Assembly: GCA_903831935.1 (NCBI GenBank)
Contig: CAIKZP010000154.1
Coordinates: 1 to 40,353, forward strand
DNA length: 40,353 nucleotides
Origin: an uncultured Bacteroidota bacterium
Lineage (GTDB): Bacteria > Bacteroidota > Bacteroidia > Chitinophagales > Chitinophagaceae
Direction: 5' to 3'
Under the pieces are notes generated by a model. It did not search any database. It had not been told where the DNA came from and saw only the letters and a program-made list of their open reading frames with translations. Below are positions 25,888 through 35,100 of this stretch, piece after piece; the first letter of the stretch is position 1; every line of letters begins with the position of its first letter. The position numbers and the translations under genes were made by a program.

Positions 25888-26700
25888 TTACATTAATCGA
25901 TAATATTTCACATAGTCAACTTTCATGATTGTTGTTGTAGCTTTCTTTGTACCAAATCCACCACTAACAATTGGGCCAGCCCAAGAGCCTACTGCATAGT
26001 TCATTACTTCTGAACTAAGAATCATAAATTCAGACTTTTGAGATACAATTGTTTTATACTCCCAAGTTTGTACACCATCAACAAAAAATCGATAATAAGT
26101 TGGCGTCCATTCAACAGTATATAAATGATAAGCGCCACTATTTACACCTAAGTCTGCAGTTATAAGTCCTGTAGTTTTATGACTTGTTCCGTATCCATCC
26201 CAATGAAGATTATGGTGTGCACGGCCATCCTTACTTAAGGTTTCTACTACATCAATTTCCATTCCTGCTGTTTGAGGATCGCCAATTGGATTACCCATTG
26301 TGGCGCTTTGAACCCAAAATGCAGACCAAGATCCTGATTGATTTGTAAAAGCAATTCGGGCTTCGAATTTGCCATATTTATATTCCTTATTGGTAGATAT
26401 CATTCCTGTATGATGCATCACCACACCTGCAATGGTATCAGAATAAACTTTTAATACTAAGTTCCCAGCTCCATCTGTTGAAACGGTTGTTGTATCGTTG
26501 TAGCCATCGTGTCTTACACCAGGATAACGGTGAGACCAATCCAACATATTTAATTGCGTTCCATTAAAATCGTCTTGCCACGCTAGCTCGTATTGAGCAA
26601 TTACTGGAACTGGTGGCGCAATAGGTGTTTCTGGAGTAGTATCTTTTTTACAAGACAATAATTGAATGGCCAAAATTAAATATACAAGTATACTTCGCAT
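25888..26700 (-). CDS. GH16 family glycoside hydrolase lipoprotein
   Basis: The 270-residue protein has a lipobox at QLLSC (Cys17) followed by KKD and a Pro-rich linker (23-33), which suggests surface exposure. The GH16 jelly roll starts with LAWQDDFNGTQLNMLDWSHRYPG. The catalytic motif is MEIDVVE (147-153), with nucleophile Glu148, Asp150 and acid/base Glu153, flanked by SGSWSAFWVQS and by HNLHWDGYG. The ending 'IMKVDYVKYYRL' is typical. GH16 enzymes cleave beta-1,3/1,4-glucans or galactans by retention; the specificity here is unknown. It is the only enzyme of the locus with a lipoprotein anchor. A strong terminator lies between susD and this gene. Confidence 0.88.
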   Translation of the reverse strand: MRSILVYLILAIQLLSCKKDTTPETPIAPPVPVIAQYELAWQDDFNGTQLNMLDWSHRYPGVRHDGYNDTTTVSTDGAGNLVLKVYSDTIAGVVMHHTGMISTNKEYKYGKFEARIAFTNQSGSWSAFWVQSATMGNPIGDPQTAGMEIDVVETLSKDGRAHHNLHWDGYGTSHKTTGLITADLGVNSGAYHLYTVEWTPTYYRFFVDGVQTWEYKTIVSQKSEFMILSSEVMNYAVGSWAGPIVSGGFGTKKATTTIMKVDYVKYYRLM

Positions 26701-26723
26701 GGAAAAATCTTAAGTATTAAAAA

Positions 26724-26762
26724 TTAAGAGGTGTTGTGTTGATTAAACACAACACCTCTTAA
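26724..26762 (-). terminator. intrinsic terminator/attenuator between susD and the GH16 gene
   Basis: A 17-bp perfect stem (26724-26740 with 26746-26762) has a 5-base loop and begins 18 bases after the susD stop. On the minus strand it is followed by TTTTTAATACTTA, so it is a classical factor-independent terminator in the direction of susCD. The GH16 start codon is only about 23 bases beyond the hairpin. Confidence 0.85.
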
Positions 26763-26780
26763 GCAAATTACAATAAAGTT

Positions 26781-28541
26781 CTAATTAGGCCAACCTGCGT
26801 TTTGTTTCAAGTTAGGATTCCTTTCAATTTCAACTTGAGGAATTGGCCATGTATTCATGTAGTCTCCACCATAAGTGTATCCATTTGCATTAGTACCCCA
26901 AACTTGTTGTGCACCATTACCGGTTTTAAATACAGCAGTTTTCCATGTATTCCAACGAACTTCGTCGAAATAATCAATTCCTTCATTTACAAATTCTATA
27001 CGACGTTCGTTTCTAACCCTATCACGTAAATTTGATTGACTAGTTACATAAGTACCTTTAGTAGCATCCGTTTGTTGTAACAAAGGCATACCAGCTCTAG
27101 TACGAACTTCATTTACTTTTAATATGGCTTCTGGAAGATTATTTAATTCAACTAATGCTTCGGCCCACATTAATAATACATCGGCATAGCGAATAATTGG
27201 AAAATCAATTGGTCCGTAACTTCTATTTAATAATTCAGTTGAATTTTCGTAAACAAATTTTCTGTGTAAATAATAAAAGAAAGTTTGTGTATCAGTTTGT
27301 AAATCGAAAGTTGGTGCAGTAGAAGCCCTATATGGAAATCTACTTATTACTTGTTGATTAGCGCCATTCAAAACACCGTTATAGGTATTATATGGAGTAA
27401 TTACAGTTGCTGCTAAACGTGGATCACGATTCAAATAAGCTTTCTGAATTCTTGCCTCGTTACCAACTGCCAAATACTTTGTCATATCTGCACCACGACC
27501 AGTTGCTGCAGTAATTTCAGCAGCAGTTAAACCGTCTCTTAAATAATATACTTGCCTTGCAGCTGGAGCCATTGTACTATATCCTGGTATAATAGCATCC
27601 CAAGAAAAGTTAGTACCATCAATATTTTCATACATATCAACTAAGCTATTTGTAGGAAAATAGGTATTCCAACAAGAACCGAATGAAGAACGAGTTCCAC
27701 ATAAAAATTGTGTAGTTGAACCTAATCCATTTACGCCAATATTGGTTAATGGAAAAATCATTTCATCACTTTGTTCATTAACTTCTTTAAACAAAAGACT
27801 ATAGTTAGAAAAAAGCGTATGACCTAAAGATTTTACTTGTGTAAAGTCAGCTACAGCTAAATCCCATTTTTGTGTATACATATATACCTTGCCTCTTAAT
27901 GCATAGGCAGCGGCTTTAGTTGCACGACCAAATGCAGCATTTCCTTTTGCATATTTGGTAGGAAGATTGGGTTCATTGATACAATCTGTAAGATCTTTAA
28001 TTACTTGATCCCAAACAGCTTGTTCTGTTGCTCTTGCTTTAGTTGCTTCACTAATTTTAAATGGTTCAAGATAAATGGGAACTCCTTTAAAAACTTGGTT
28101 TAATCTAAAATAGAAATAAGCCCTTAAAAATTTAGACTCAGCTATTAATCTTGCTTTTTTAGTGGCAACAGAAGGAGACTTTAAAGGAATATTCATGATA
28201 GCATCATTTGCGCGAACAATACCTTCATAAAAATTCTGCCAAGTACTACTAAACATACCATCACCAGGAGTTATTGTACCCTGCATTAGTGTTAGTGCTC
28301 CACGATTTTGACCAGTTAATGAGAATTGATCTATTTGATACAATTCTAAACCTGAGGCGGCAGCCGTATTTTGACCTAATCGCAAAGCATTATAAACACC
28401 ATTTACACCTAGGTCTGTTAGGTTGTCTGAAGTCCACATGGTTTCAGATGCCAAAGCATCATAAGGGGCAGTATCTAGCAACGTTTTTTTACAGCTAAAT
28501 AAACTTACCGCTATTAATAATATATAAAATGTCTTTTTCAT
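26781..28541 (-). CDS. SusD/RagB family surface glycan-binding lipoprotein
   Basis: The 586-residue protein has a lipoprotein signal (SLFSCKK, Cys17). It shows the SusD pattern: N-terminal 'LLDTAPYDALASETMWTSDNLTDLGVNGVYNALR', the TPR-like segment 'KARLIAESKFLRAYFYFRLNQVFKGVPIYLEP', 'RATKAAAYALRGKVYMYTQKWDLAVADF' and the C-terminal 'PIIRYADVLLMWAEALVELNN...VNEVRTRAGMPLL...RNERRIEFVNEGIDYFDEVRW'. SusD lids the SusC channel and captures oligosaccharides at the cell surface. It follows susC by 19 bases. The substrate is inferred only from the linked enzymes. Confidence 0.95.
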   Translation of the reverse strand: MKKTFYILLIAVSLFSCKKTLLDTAPYDALASETMWTSDNLTDLGVNGVYNALRLGQNTAAASGLELYQIDQFSLTGQNRGALTLMQGTITPGDGMFSSTWQNFYEGIVRANDAIMNIPLKSPSVATKKARLIAESKFLRAYFYFRLNQVFKGVPIYLEPFKISEATKARATEQAVWDQVIKDLTDCINEPNLPTKYAKGNAAFGRATKAAAYALRGKVYMYTQKWDLAVADFTQVKSLGHTLFSNYSLLFKEVNEQSDEMIFPLTNIGVNGLGSTTQFLCGTRSSFGSCWNTYFPTNSLVDMYENIDGTNFSWDAIIPGYSTMAPAARQVYYLRDGLTAAEITAATGRGADMTKYLAVGNEARIQKAYLNRDPRLAATVITPYNTYNGVLNGANQQVISRFPYRASTAPTFDLQTDTQTFFYYLHRKFVYENSTELLNRSYGPIDFPIIRYADVLLMWAEALVELNNLPEAILKVNEVRTRAGMPLLQQTDATKGTYVTSQSNLRDRVRNERRIEFVNEGIDYFDEVRWNTWKTAVFKTGNGAQQVWGTNANGYTYGGDYMNTWPIPQVEIERNPNLKQNAGWPN

Positions 28542-28560
28542 TGTTTCTTTGATTTATTTC

Positions 28561-31500
28561 TTAGAAATTAACGTTTATACCTAAAGCATATTGACGCATT
28601 GTTGGATAAGCAATACCAGCACCTTCTTCAGGATCAACTCCAGGATACTTAGTAATCATTAATAAGTTTTCTCCAGAAATAAATATTCTAGCCCTACTTA
28701 TTGTTGCTTTTTTAGTAATCTTTTCTGGAATATTATATCCTATTTGTAAGTTCTTAAGCTTAATCCATGATGCGTTATATAACCATCTGTCACTAGCAAC
28801 ACTACTGTTTTGTGCATCACTTGCTTTTAATCTGGTATAATAGGCATTAATGTTATTCTTTGGATCGTTCGCATCTAATGGATTGTAAAAATAGTGGTCT
28901 TTTATTACCATATTAGATAATGCAAATCCATTTCTTACAGTTGAGTTATTGTAAGTATCATTCCAATAATATTGGAACCCTACAGCTCCTGCCCAAACCA
29001 TTGATAAATCAAAAGATTTCCAATTTAATTCTACATTAAATCCAAAAATATATTTTGGTAAAGTGGAAGTTGTAACAAATTTTTGATCATAAGAATTACC
29101 GTATTGGCCATCTCCATTTAAATCGGCATAAACCAAATCGCCATAATAGATTCCTGTAGCAGAAACAGTGTTTGCAGGTAATAATTTATATCCTGCAAGA
29201 ATCATTGCTTTAGCCCAGTTTAAATCATCGATAGTTCTAATCATACCATCTTTAGGTCCACCATTTTTATTAACTGTTCCATCACTATTAGTATAGGTTC
29301 CTGAACCTTTGTAAACTTCATATACACGGAACTCATTAATTTTATGACCTTCCAATATACGATTGGTTCCTCCAGAAGATACTAAGCCAAGATTTGATTG
29401 AAACACTTGTGCACCAGTTGCATCAGTAACATATCCTTCTACTAATGCGCCTTTATATTTTGTAACTGTATTGGTATTGTAAGCAAAATTTCCAGAAACT
29501 TTATAACCTAATTGGCCAAGTTTTCCACGATATCCTAAACTCAATTCTATTCCTTCATTACTTACACCTGCAGCATTAATTACTGGAGCAGAAGCTGTAC
29601 CAACAGTTAAAGGAATAGGAACAGTCGTTAAAATACCATCAGTTAAACGACGATACACATCTAACTCAAACAATATTTTATTATTTAAGAAAGCACCTTC
29701 TAAACCGATATTAGTATTGGTTGTTTTTTCCCATTGTAAATCAGGATTTGCAATACGACCAACAGCTAAACCAGAGTATTGAACATTATTAAAAGAATAC
29801 AATCTAGTTGCGTATGTTGATTGCCAGTCGTAGTTACCACTCGCATTATTTCCAAGTTTACCCCATGAAGCACGCAATTTTAAATTACTCAACCAATTTT
29901 TTGTGCTACTCATGAACTTCTCTTCTGTTATACGCCATCCTGCTGATACTGATGGAAACAATCCCCATCTTGAATCAGGAGAAAAACGTGAAACCCCATC
30001 ATAACGCATATTTCCTTCTAATAAATACTTATTATCATATGAATAATTTAGTCTTCCAAAATAAGAACGCATAGAATAATCATATTCTGTTCCACTTGTT
30101 GTTGTAGGTAATAATGCAGAACCTAAATTAGTAATTGTGTAATCAACTAACCCTAATTTAGAAGCACTAAAATCGTAGTAATTATAATACATTTGGTTAT
30201 ACCCTACCATTGCATTGATATCATGTTTACTTTTAATTTTAGTAGTATAGCGTAACACATTATCAAAAGTAGTTTGATAGTTTTTATCAAATCCATAATA
30301 CGTACTAGCAGTAGAAGGATCTCCAGGAGCCGCTTTTAACTCGTTAGTTGCAAAATTCCATTTTTCTTGCGGAACTGCATGACTATTGCTTTCTGCAAAT
30401 CGAGTTTGGTAGTTAAATCTTGTTTCAAAAGTTAAACCTTTTAATAAGTTAACAACCGCATACATCGTTGTATTAAAGCGACTTGTTTGGTTATCTCCAT
30501 CTGTATTATACAAATATGCAAAAATTGCATTAGCAGTAGAAGATTCTTCTGGTGCTTGTGGAAAACCATATTTACCTTGATAGAAAGGAACAACACCCGG
30601 AGTTGTTTGCCCTAGGTATGTAAATGCTGATCCTGTATTACCCAATTGAAAGGTTTGAGTAGAGGCAAAAGTTTGCGTACCAAGTGTTAACCATTTAGAA
30701 ACTTTAGCATCTAAATTTGCTCTTAATTGATAACGCTTTGTGCCAGTATTTTGCATAACACCATTATTATTCATATATCCAATAGATAATAAATAATTGA
30801 TTTTATCTGATCCACCATTAATAGAGATGTTATGATTAGCCAATGCTTGGTTATCAAAAACTGCATCAGCCCAATCTGTATTAGGATAAGCAATACTATT
30901 TGGAACACCTAATGCATTAAGTTGGTTAGGTATTTTTGAAGCAGAATCCCAAGCATTAATTGTTGCAGCACCAAATATTGGGGTTTGACCAACATTAACC
31001 GCTCCTTCATTAATCATACGCATATGCGTTGCATAATTGGAATTATAACTAGGTAAGTTAATAGGACTTGTACTTGAAAAAATGCCATTATAAGTAACAG
31101 TCGTTTTATTCTTCTGACCTTTTTTTGTAGTAATTAATATTACACCATTACCAGCCAAACTACCATAAATAGAAGCAGAAGCAGCATCTTTTAATACTGA
31201 AATAGATTCTACATCAACTGGATTTACGGCATCCATACTACCAATAATACCATCAATGATTATTAGCGGCGAATTACTACTAAGCGTTCCCGTACCACGT
31301 ATTAAAATACTTGCTCCATCCGAACCTGGTTGACCCGATCCTTGACGGGCATAAACACCGGCACTCAATCCAGAAAGAGAGGAAGATAAATTTGATGTTG
31401 GTCTATTTTCTAATTGTTTTGAAGAAATAGTAGCCACAGAACCTGTCATATTAACCTTTTTCTGTGTTGCATAACCTACAACAACAATATCGCCTAAATC

Positions 31501-31827
31501 AGTTGATTTGGTTTTAAGAACGATATTAACTGAGTTACTTGTTCCAACAACAGATTCTAAAGGTTCGTGATTTACTGAGGTAAAAACCAAAGTTGCACCA
31601 GTTGCAGCCTCAATACTGAAGCGTCCTGATTCATCAGTTTGGGCACCTACCGTTTTATTCTTAATTGAAACAGAGACTTGTGGAATAGGTTTTCCATTCT
31701 CATCGTTTACTGTACCAGATAGTTTTTTGGTTTGAGCCAATAAAATCATTGGCATACATAAAACCATCAAGGCAAATGTCATTTTTTTAATTAGACAAAA
31801 CTTCCAATGTTTGGAGAGCAATCGCAT
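28561..31827 (-). CDS. SusC/RagA family TonB-dependent outer-membrane transporter
   Basis: The 1088-residue protein has an N-terminal signal (hydrophobic residues 17-31), a carboxypeptidase-regulatory-like domain (about 35-105, LSGTVNDENGKPIPQVSVSIKN), a TonB-box-like DIVVVGYATQKK at 113-124, and a plug with 'IRGTGTLSSNSPLIIIDGI' and 'VESISVLKDAASASIYGSLAGNGVILITTKKG'. The rest is a beta-barrel ending in aromatic Phe (NVNF), as outer-membrane proteins do. With SusD it imports glycan fragments using the TonB-ExbBD energy system. In the usual SIYGSRAANG motif, Arg is Leu and one Ala is Gly. The extra N-terminal 15 residues before Met16 may or may not be translated. Confidence 0.95.
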   Translation of the reverse strand: MRLLSKHWKFCLIKKMTFALMVLCMPMILLAQTKKLSGTVNDENGKPIPQVSVSIKNKTVGAQTDESGRFSIEAATGATLVFTSVNHEPLESVVGTSNSVNIVLKTKSTDLGDIVVVGYATQKKVNMTGSVATISSKQLENRPTSNLSSSLSGLSAGVYARQGSGQPGSDGASILIRGTGTLSSNSPLIIIDGIIGSMDAVNPVDVESISVLKDAASASIYGSLAGNGVILITTKKGQKNKTTVTYNGIFSSTSPINLPSYNSNYATHMRMINEGAVNVGQTPIFGAATINAWDSASKIPNQLNALGVPNSIAYPNTDWADAVFDNQALANHNISINGGSDKINYLLSIGYMNNNGVMQNTGTKRYQLRANLDAKVSKWLTLGTQTFASTQTFQLGNTGSAFTYLGQTTPGVVPFYQGKYGFPQAPEESSTANAIFAYLYNTDGDNQTSRFNTTMYAVVNLLKGLTFETRFNYQTRFAESNSHAVPQEKWNFATNELKAAPGDPSTASTYYGFDKNYQTTFDNVLRYTTKIKSKHDINAMVGYNQMYYNYYDFSASKLGLVDYTITNLGSALLPTTTSGTEYDYSMRSYFGRLNYSYDNKYLLEGNMRYDGVSRFSPDSRWGLFPSVSAGWRITEEKFMSSTKNWLSNLKLRASWGKLGNNASGNYDWQSTYATRLYSFNNVQYSGLAVGRIANPDLQWEKTTNTNIGLEGAFLNNKILFELDVYRRLTDGILTTVPIPLTVGTASAPVINAAGVSNEGIELSLGYRGKLGQLGYKVSGNFAYNTNTVTKYKGALVEGYVTDATGAQVFQSNLGLVSSGGTNRILEGHKINEFRVYEVYKGSGTYTNSDGTVNKNGGPKDGMIRTIDDLNWAKAMILAGYKLLPANTVSATGIYYGDLVYADLNGDGQYGNSYDQKFVTTSTLPKYIFGFNVELNWKSFDLSMVWAGAVGFQYYWNDTYNNSTVRNGFALSNMVIKDHYFYNPLDANDPKNNINAYYTRLKASDAQNSSVASDRWLYNASWIKLKNLQIGYNIPEKITKKATISRARIFISGENLLMITKYPGVDPEEGAGIAYPTMRQYALGINVNF

Positions 31828-32128
31828 AGGACAATCGTTTTAGGTGAATTAAATGTTGATTATTAAAAGTTAGATTGGAATCCAACTAAAAAATCTACTT
31901 TACAAAAATCTATTTTGTTTAACGAAATGATGGGTGAGCATTGTAAATATTAAGGGGGACTATTATAAAGAATTAGCCTTATTAAGTTCTAAAATGGCAG
32001 ATAAGCATAGAATTTAATATAATCACCCTTAATATTTAAAATAATCACCCGTATGGGCATCTATTTAGGAAGAACAAATAGTTAATTTTAAACCCAATAG
32101 TTTCGGTTTAAATAAAGCAATTTTTAGC
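31828..32128. promoter_or_regulatory. divergent susC/HTCS control region
   Basis: These 301 bases separate the divergent susC and HTCS genes. They contain the inverted operator-like array listed separately (31932-32050). On the susC side there is an 11-base palindrome TTGGAATCCAA at 31875-31885, 48-58 bases before the susC ATG. On the HTCS side a near-consensus -7 box TAGTTTCG lies at 32098-32105, 23 bases before the HTCS ATG. No exact TAnnTTTG is seen on the susC side, which fits an activator-dependent promoter. Confidence 0.6.
31932..32050. repeat. inverted array of paired TCACCC half-sites (putative HTCS operator)
   Basis: The arms at 31963-31932 (minus strand) and 32019-32050 (plus strand) are 32 bases each and match at 27 of 32 positions; 13 of these are contiguous (CCCTTAATATTTA). 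Within the plus arm ATAATCACCC occurs twice, at 32019-32028 and 32041-32050, exactly 22 bases apart. The minus arm holds the degenerate pair ATAGTCCCCC and ATGCTCACCC at the same 22-base spacing. Two tandem half-sites two helical turns apart is the expected arrangement for an AraC-type DNA-binding domain, and mirror placement toward both genes suggests control of susC and the HTCS. The binding protein is inferred. Confidence 0.7.
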
Positions 32129-35100
32129 ATGAAAATTCTACAATCATTTATAGCTTCAACTCTATTCATGCTTTTAACTGTATGTTCGAAAGGACAAATA
32201 GTAGAATTCAATCATATAACTAATGAAAATGGATTATCAAGTAATTCTGTATTAGCAATATGTCAAGATGCGCTAGGTTATATATGGCTTGGTACACCTA
32301 ATGGTTTAAATAGGTATGACGGTACCAATATCAAAACATATAGCGTAAATAATAATAAGAACTTCCCTCCTAATATATATACCTTATATACAGATAGCAA
32401 TAAAGACATCTTGGTAGGCACACACGAAGGATTAAAAAAATACCTAGCAGCAGCCGATCTTTTTATACCAGTAAAAATTCCAGGTATTCGAACCGAAGCA
32501 GTTACTTATTTATATGAAGATCAAAAAAAGAATCTATGGATTGGTACTTCAAATGGGCTATTTGTTTTAGACATCACTAGAGACACTAGTAAAATACAAT
32601 CCTTTTATAGTTCAGATAATTCCATATCAATTGCTGCTAATTATATAAAAGCTATTTACGAAGACCACAATGGAACAATTTGGATAGGTACAATTAATGG
32701 CCTCACGCAAATACAACAAAGAAATGGCAAATGGCATTTTCAAAACTTTCGCAACATTTCTACCGATCAAGGAAGTTTAAGTGCTAGTTATATAACTTCA
32801 ATTGTAGAAGATGGAATGCAAGGTTTATGGATAGGGACACTAAAAAACGGGGTTAATAGATTGGCTTTAAATACTGGTCAAATTAAAAGATTTCTATTTC
32901 AGAATAATAGTCCAACAGGAATAGTTAATAACAATATAAGGCAAGTTGTATTAGGACAAGATGGTAAAGTATGGATAGGTACACAAGAAGGTATCAGTAT
33001 TATTGACCCGACCAACTTTGCAATACAATCATATCAACACGATCCAAAAAATAAAAAAAGTTTAAACCAAAATTCAGTTTATAGTATTTATCAAGACGCT
33101 CAAAAGTCTATGTGGATTGGCACCTATTTTGGCGGAGCTAATGTTAGTTATTCTGCTAATACAAAATTTAACCTTATACAAAATAATGAAGGAAAAATAG
33201 GTTTGAGTAATAATGTAATTAGTGGAATTGTAGAAGACAATAAGGCAAATTTATGGATAGGAACAGAAGGTGGTGGATTAAATAAAATTGATGCTCAAAC
33301 AAAACAATTAACTGTTTATAAAAATATCATTAACAATGCTTCTAGTTTAAGTTCAAACTTAATTAAATCAGTTTATAAAGATAGAGATGATCAAATATGG
33401 GTAGGTACAGCGCAAGGTGGAGGTTTAAATCTATTTGATGCTAAAACTAGCACTTTCAATAGAATGTTGTTTGAAGAAAATTATGAAAAGAACGAGTTTT
33501 CAACACACAACGAAATACTATCCATTTTTGAAGATTCAAAAAATAGATTTTGGCTAGGCAGAACTCAAGGAATAGAATTATTTATTAGAGATAAAACAAA
33601 TTTAATTCCAGTAAAAAACAACCCATTAACTGGTAAAGACAAAGAATCATTAAATGCTAAACTAAAAGTAGCCAGAACCTTTCAAGAAGACAATAAGGGA
33701 AGATTGTGGATAGGTACTAATTATGGATTATATCTTATAGATGGCAATTATGTTAGAAATATTTGCAAAAAAGATGCCGTTAATTGTATTACAAAAGACC
33801 TTAATGGAAATTTATGGTTTGGATTAAATGGCGGATTAGGAATATACAATTATAAAAATGGTAATTACAATCACATAAACAATATTCTACTATCAGAAAA
33901 ACGGATATTGGGAATTATTGCTGATAAGCTTGGGAATTTATGGCTAAGTACAGATAAAGGGTTGATTAAATTTAATCCATTAAATAATTCCTGTCAAATT
34001 TATAAAACAAGCGATGGGATTGCCGCAAATGAATTTAACTACAACGCCTATTTTCAAAATAGTAAAGGTGAAATTTATTTTGGCGGATATAATGGTATAA
34101 CCAATTTCATTCCTGAACAAATTGAAACAAATAATACCATATCAAAATTGGTATTTACAGGATTAAAAGTAAATAATGCAAAAGTTGAAATATTAGATAG
34201 TTATGGTTTACTTGAAAAAAATATCAACCAAACCACAGAAATAAAATTTAAATACAATCAAAACATTTTCTCTTTAGATTTTGCGTTATTAAACTTTATT
34301 AAAAGCAACAAAAACAAATACACATACAAGTTAATAGGATTTGAAAAAGAATGGACAGAAACCAATAACACAACAATTTCATATGGCAATCTCCCTTATG
34401 GCAGTTACAGGTTAATTGTTATGGGATCGAACAATGACGGAATTTGGAGTGAACCTTTGGAAATGAGCATTCGAATGTTACCGCCATTTTGGTTAACCTG
34501 GTGGGCTTATACATTTTATGGAATTATAATTTTAATGCTACTGTTTGTAATACATCGATTTTTCTTTTTCAGAGCAATGCTTGTGAAAGAAGAGGAATTA
34601 CACCAAGTTAAAATGAATTTTTTCACCAATGTATCGCATGAAATATTAACGCATTTAACGTTAATTATGACGCCAATTGAAAAGGTTATTGAAAGCAAAC
34701 AACTAGATGATTCAAATACACAAAAACTAAGTTTAGTAAAATCAAATACAACTCAATTATTAAGACTAGTTAGGGAGTTAATGGATTTTAGAAAAGCAGA
34801 TACTAATCATTTAAAATTAGAAATAGGCAAATACAATTTGATTGAATTTTTACAAAGCATATTAAATAGTTTTCAGGAATTAGCCAATTCAAAAAACATT
34901 CAATTAACATTCAAACACAAAGAAGATCTTATAAATATTTACATTGACCAATCGCAGATTGAAAAAGTGTTTTTTAATTTAATTAACAACGCATTAAAAT
35001 TTACGCCAGACTATGGCAAGGTTACTGTTAGTGTAGATCAATTAGACAATAAAGTAAATATATCTGTTATTGATAATGGCAGAGGAATACATCCAGAATA

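Noticed and set aside
32273-34080. Regular repeats in the HTCS gene as a DNA-level repeat array
   Set aside because: They are the degenerate lWiGT propeller repeats of the sensor domain, conserved in protein rather than in DNA.
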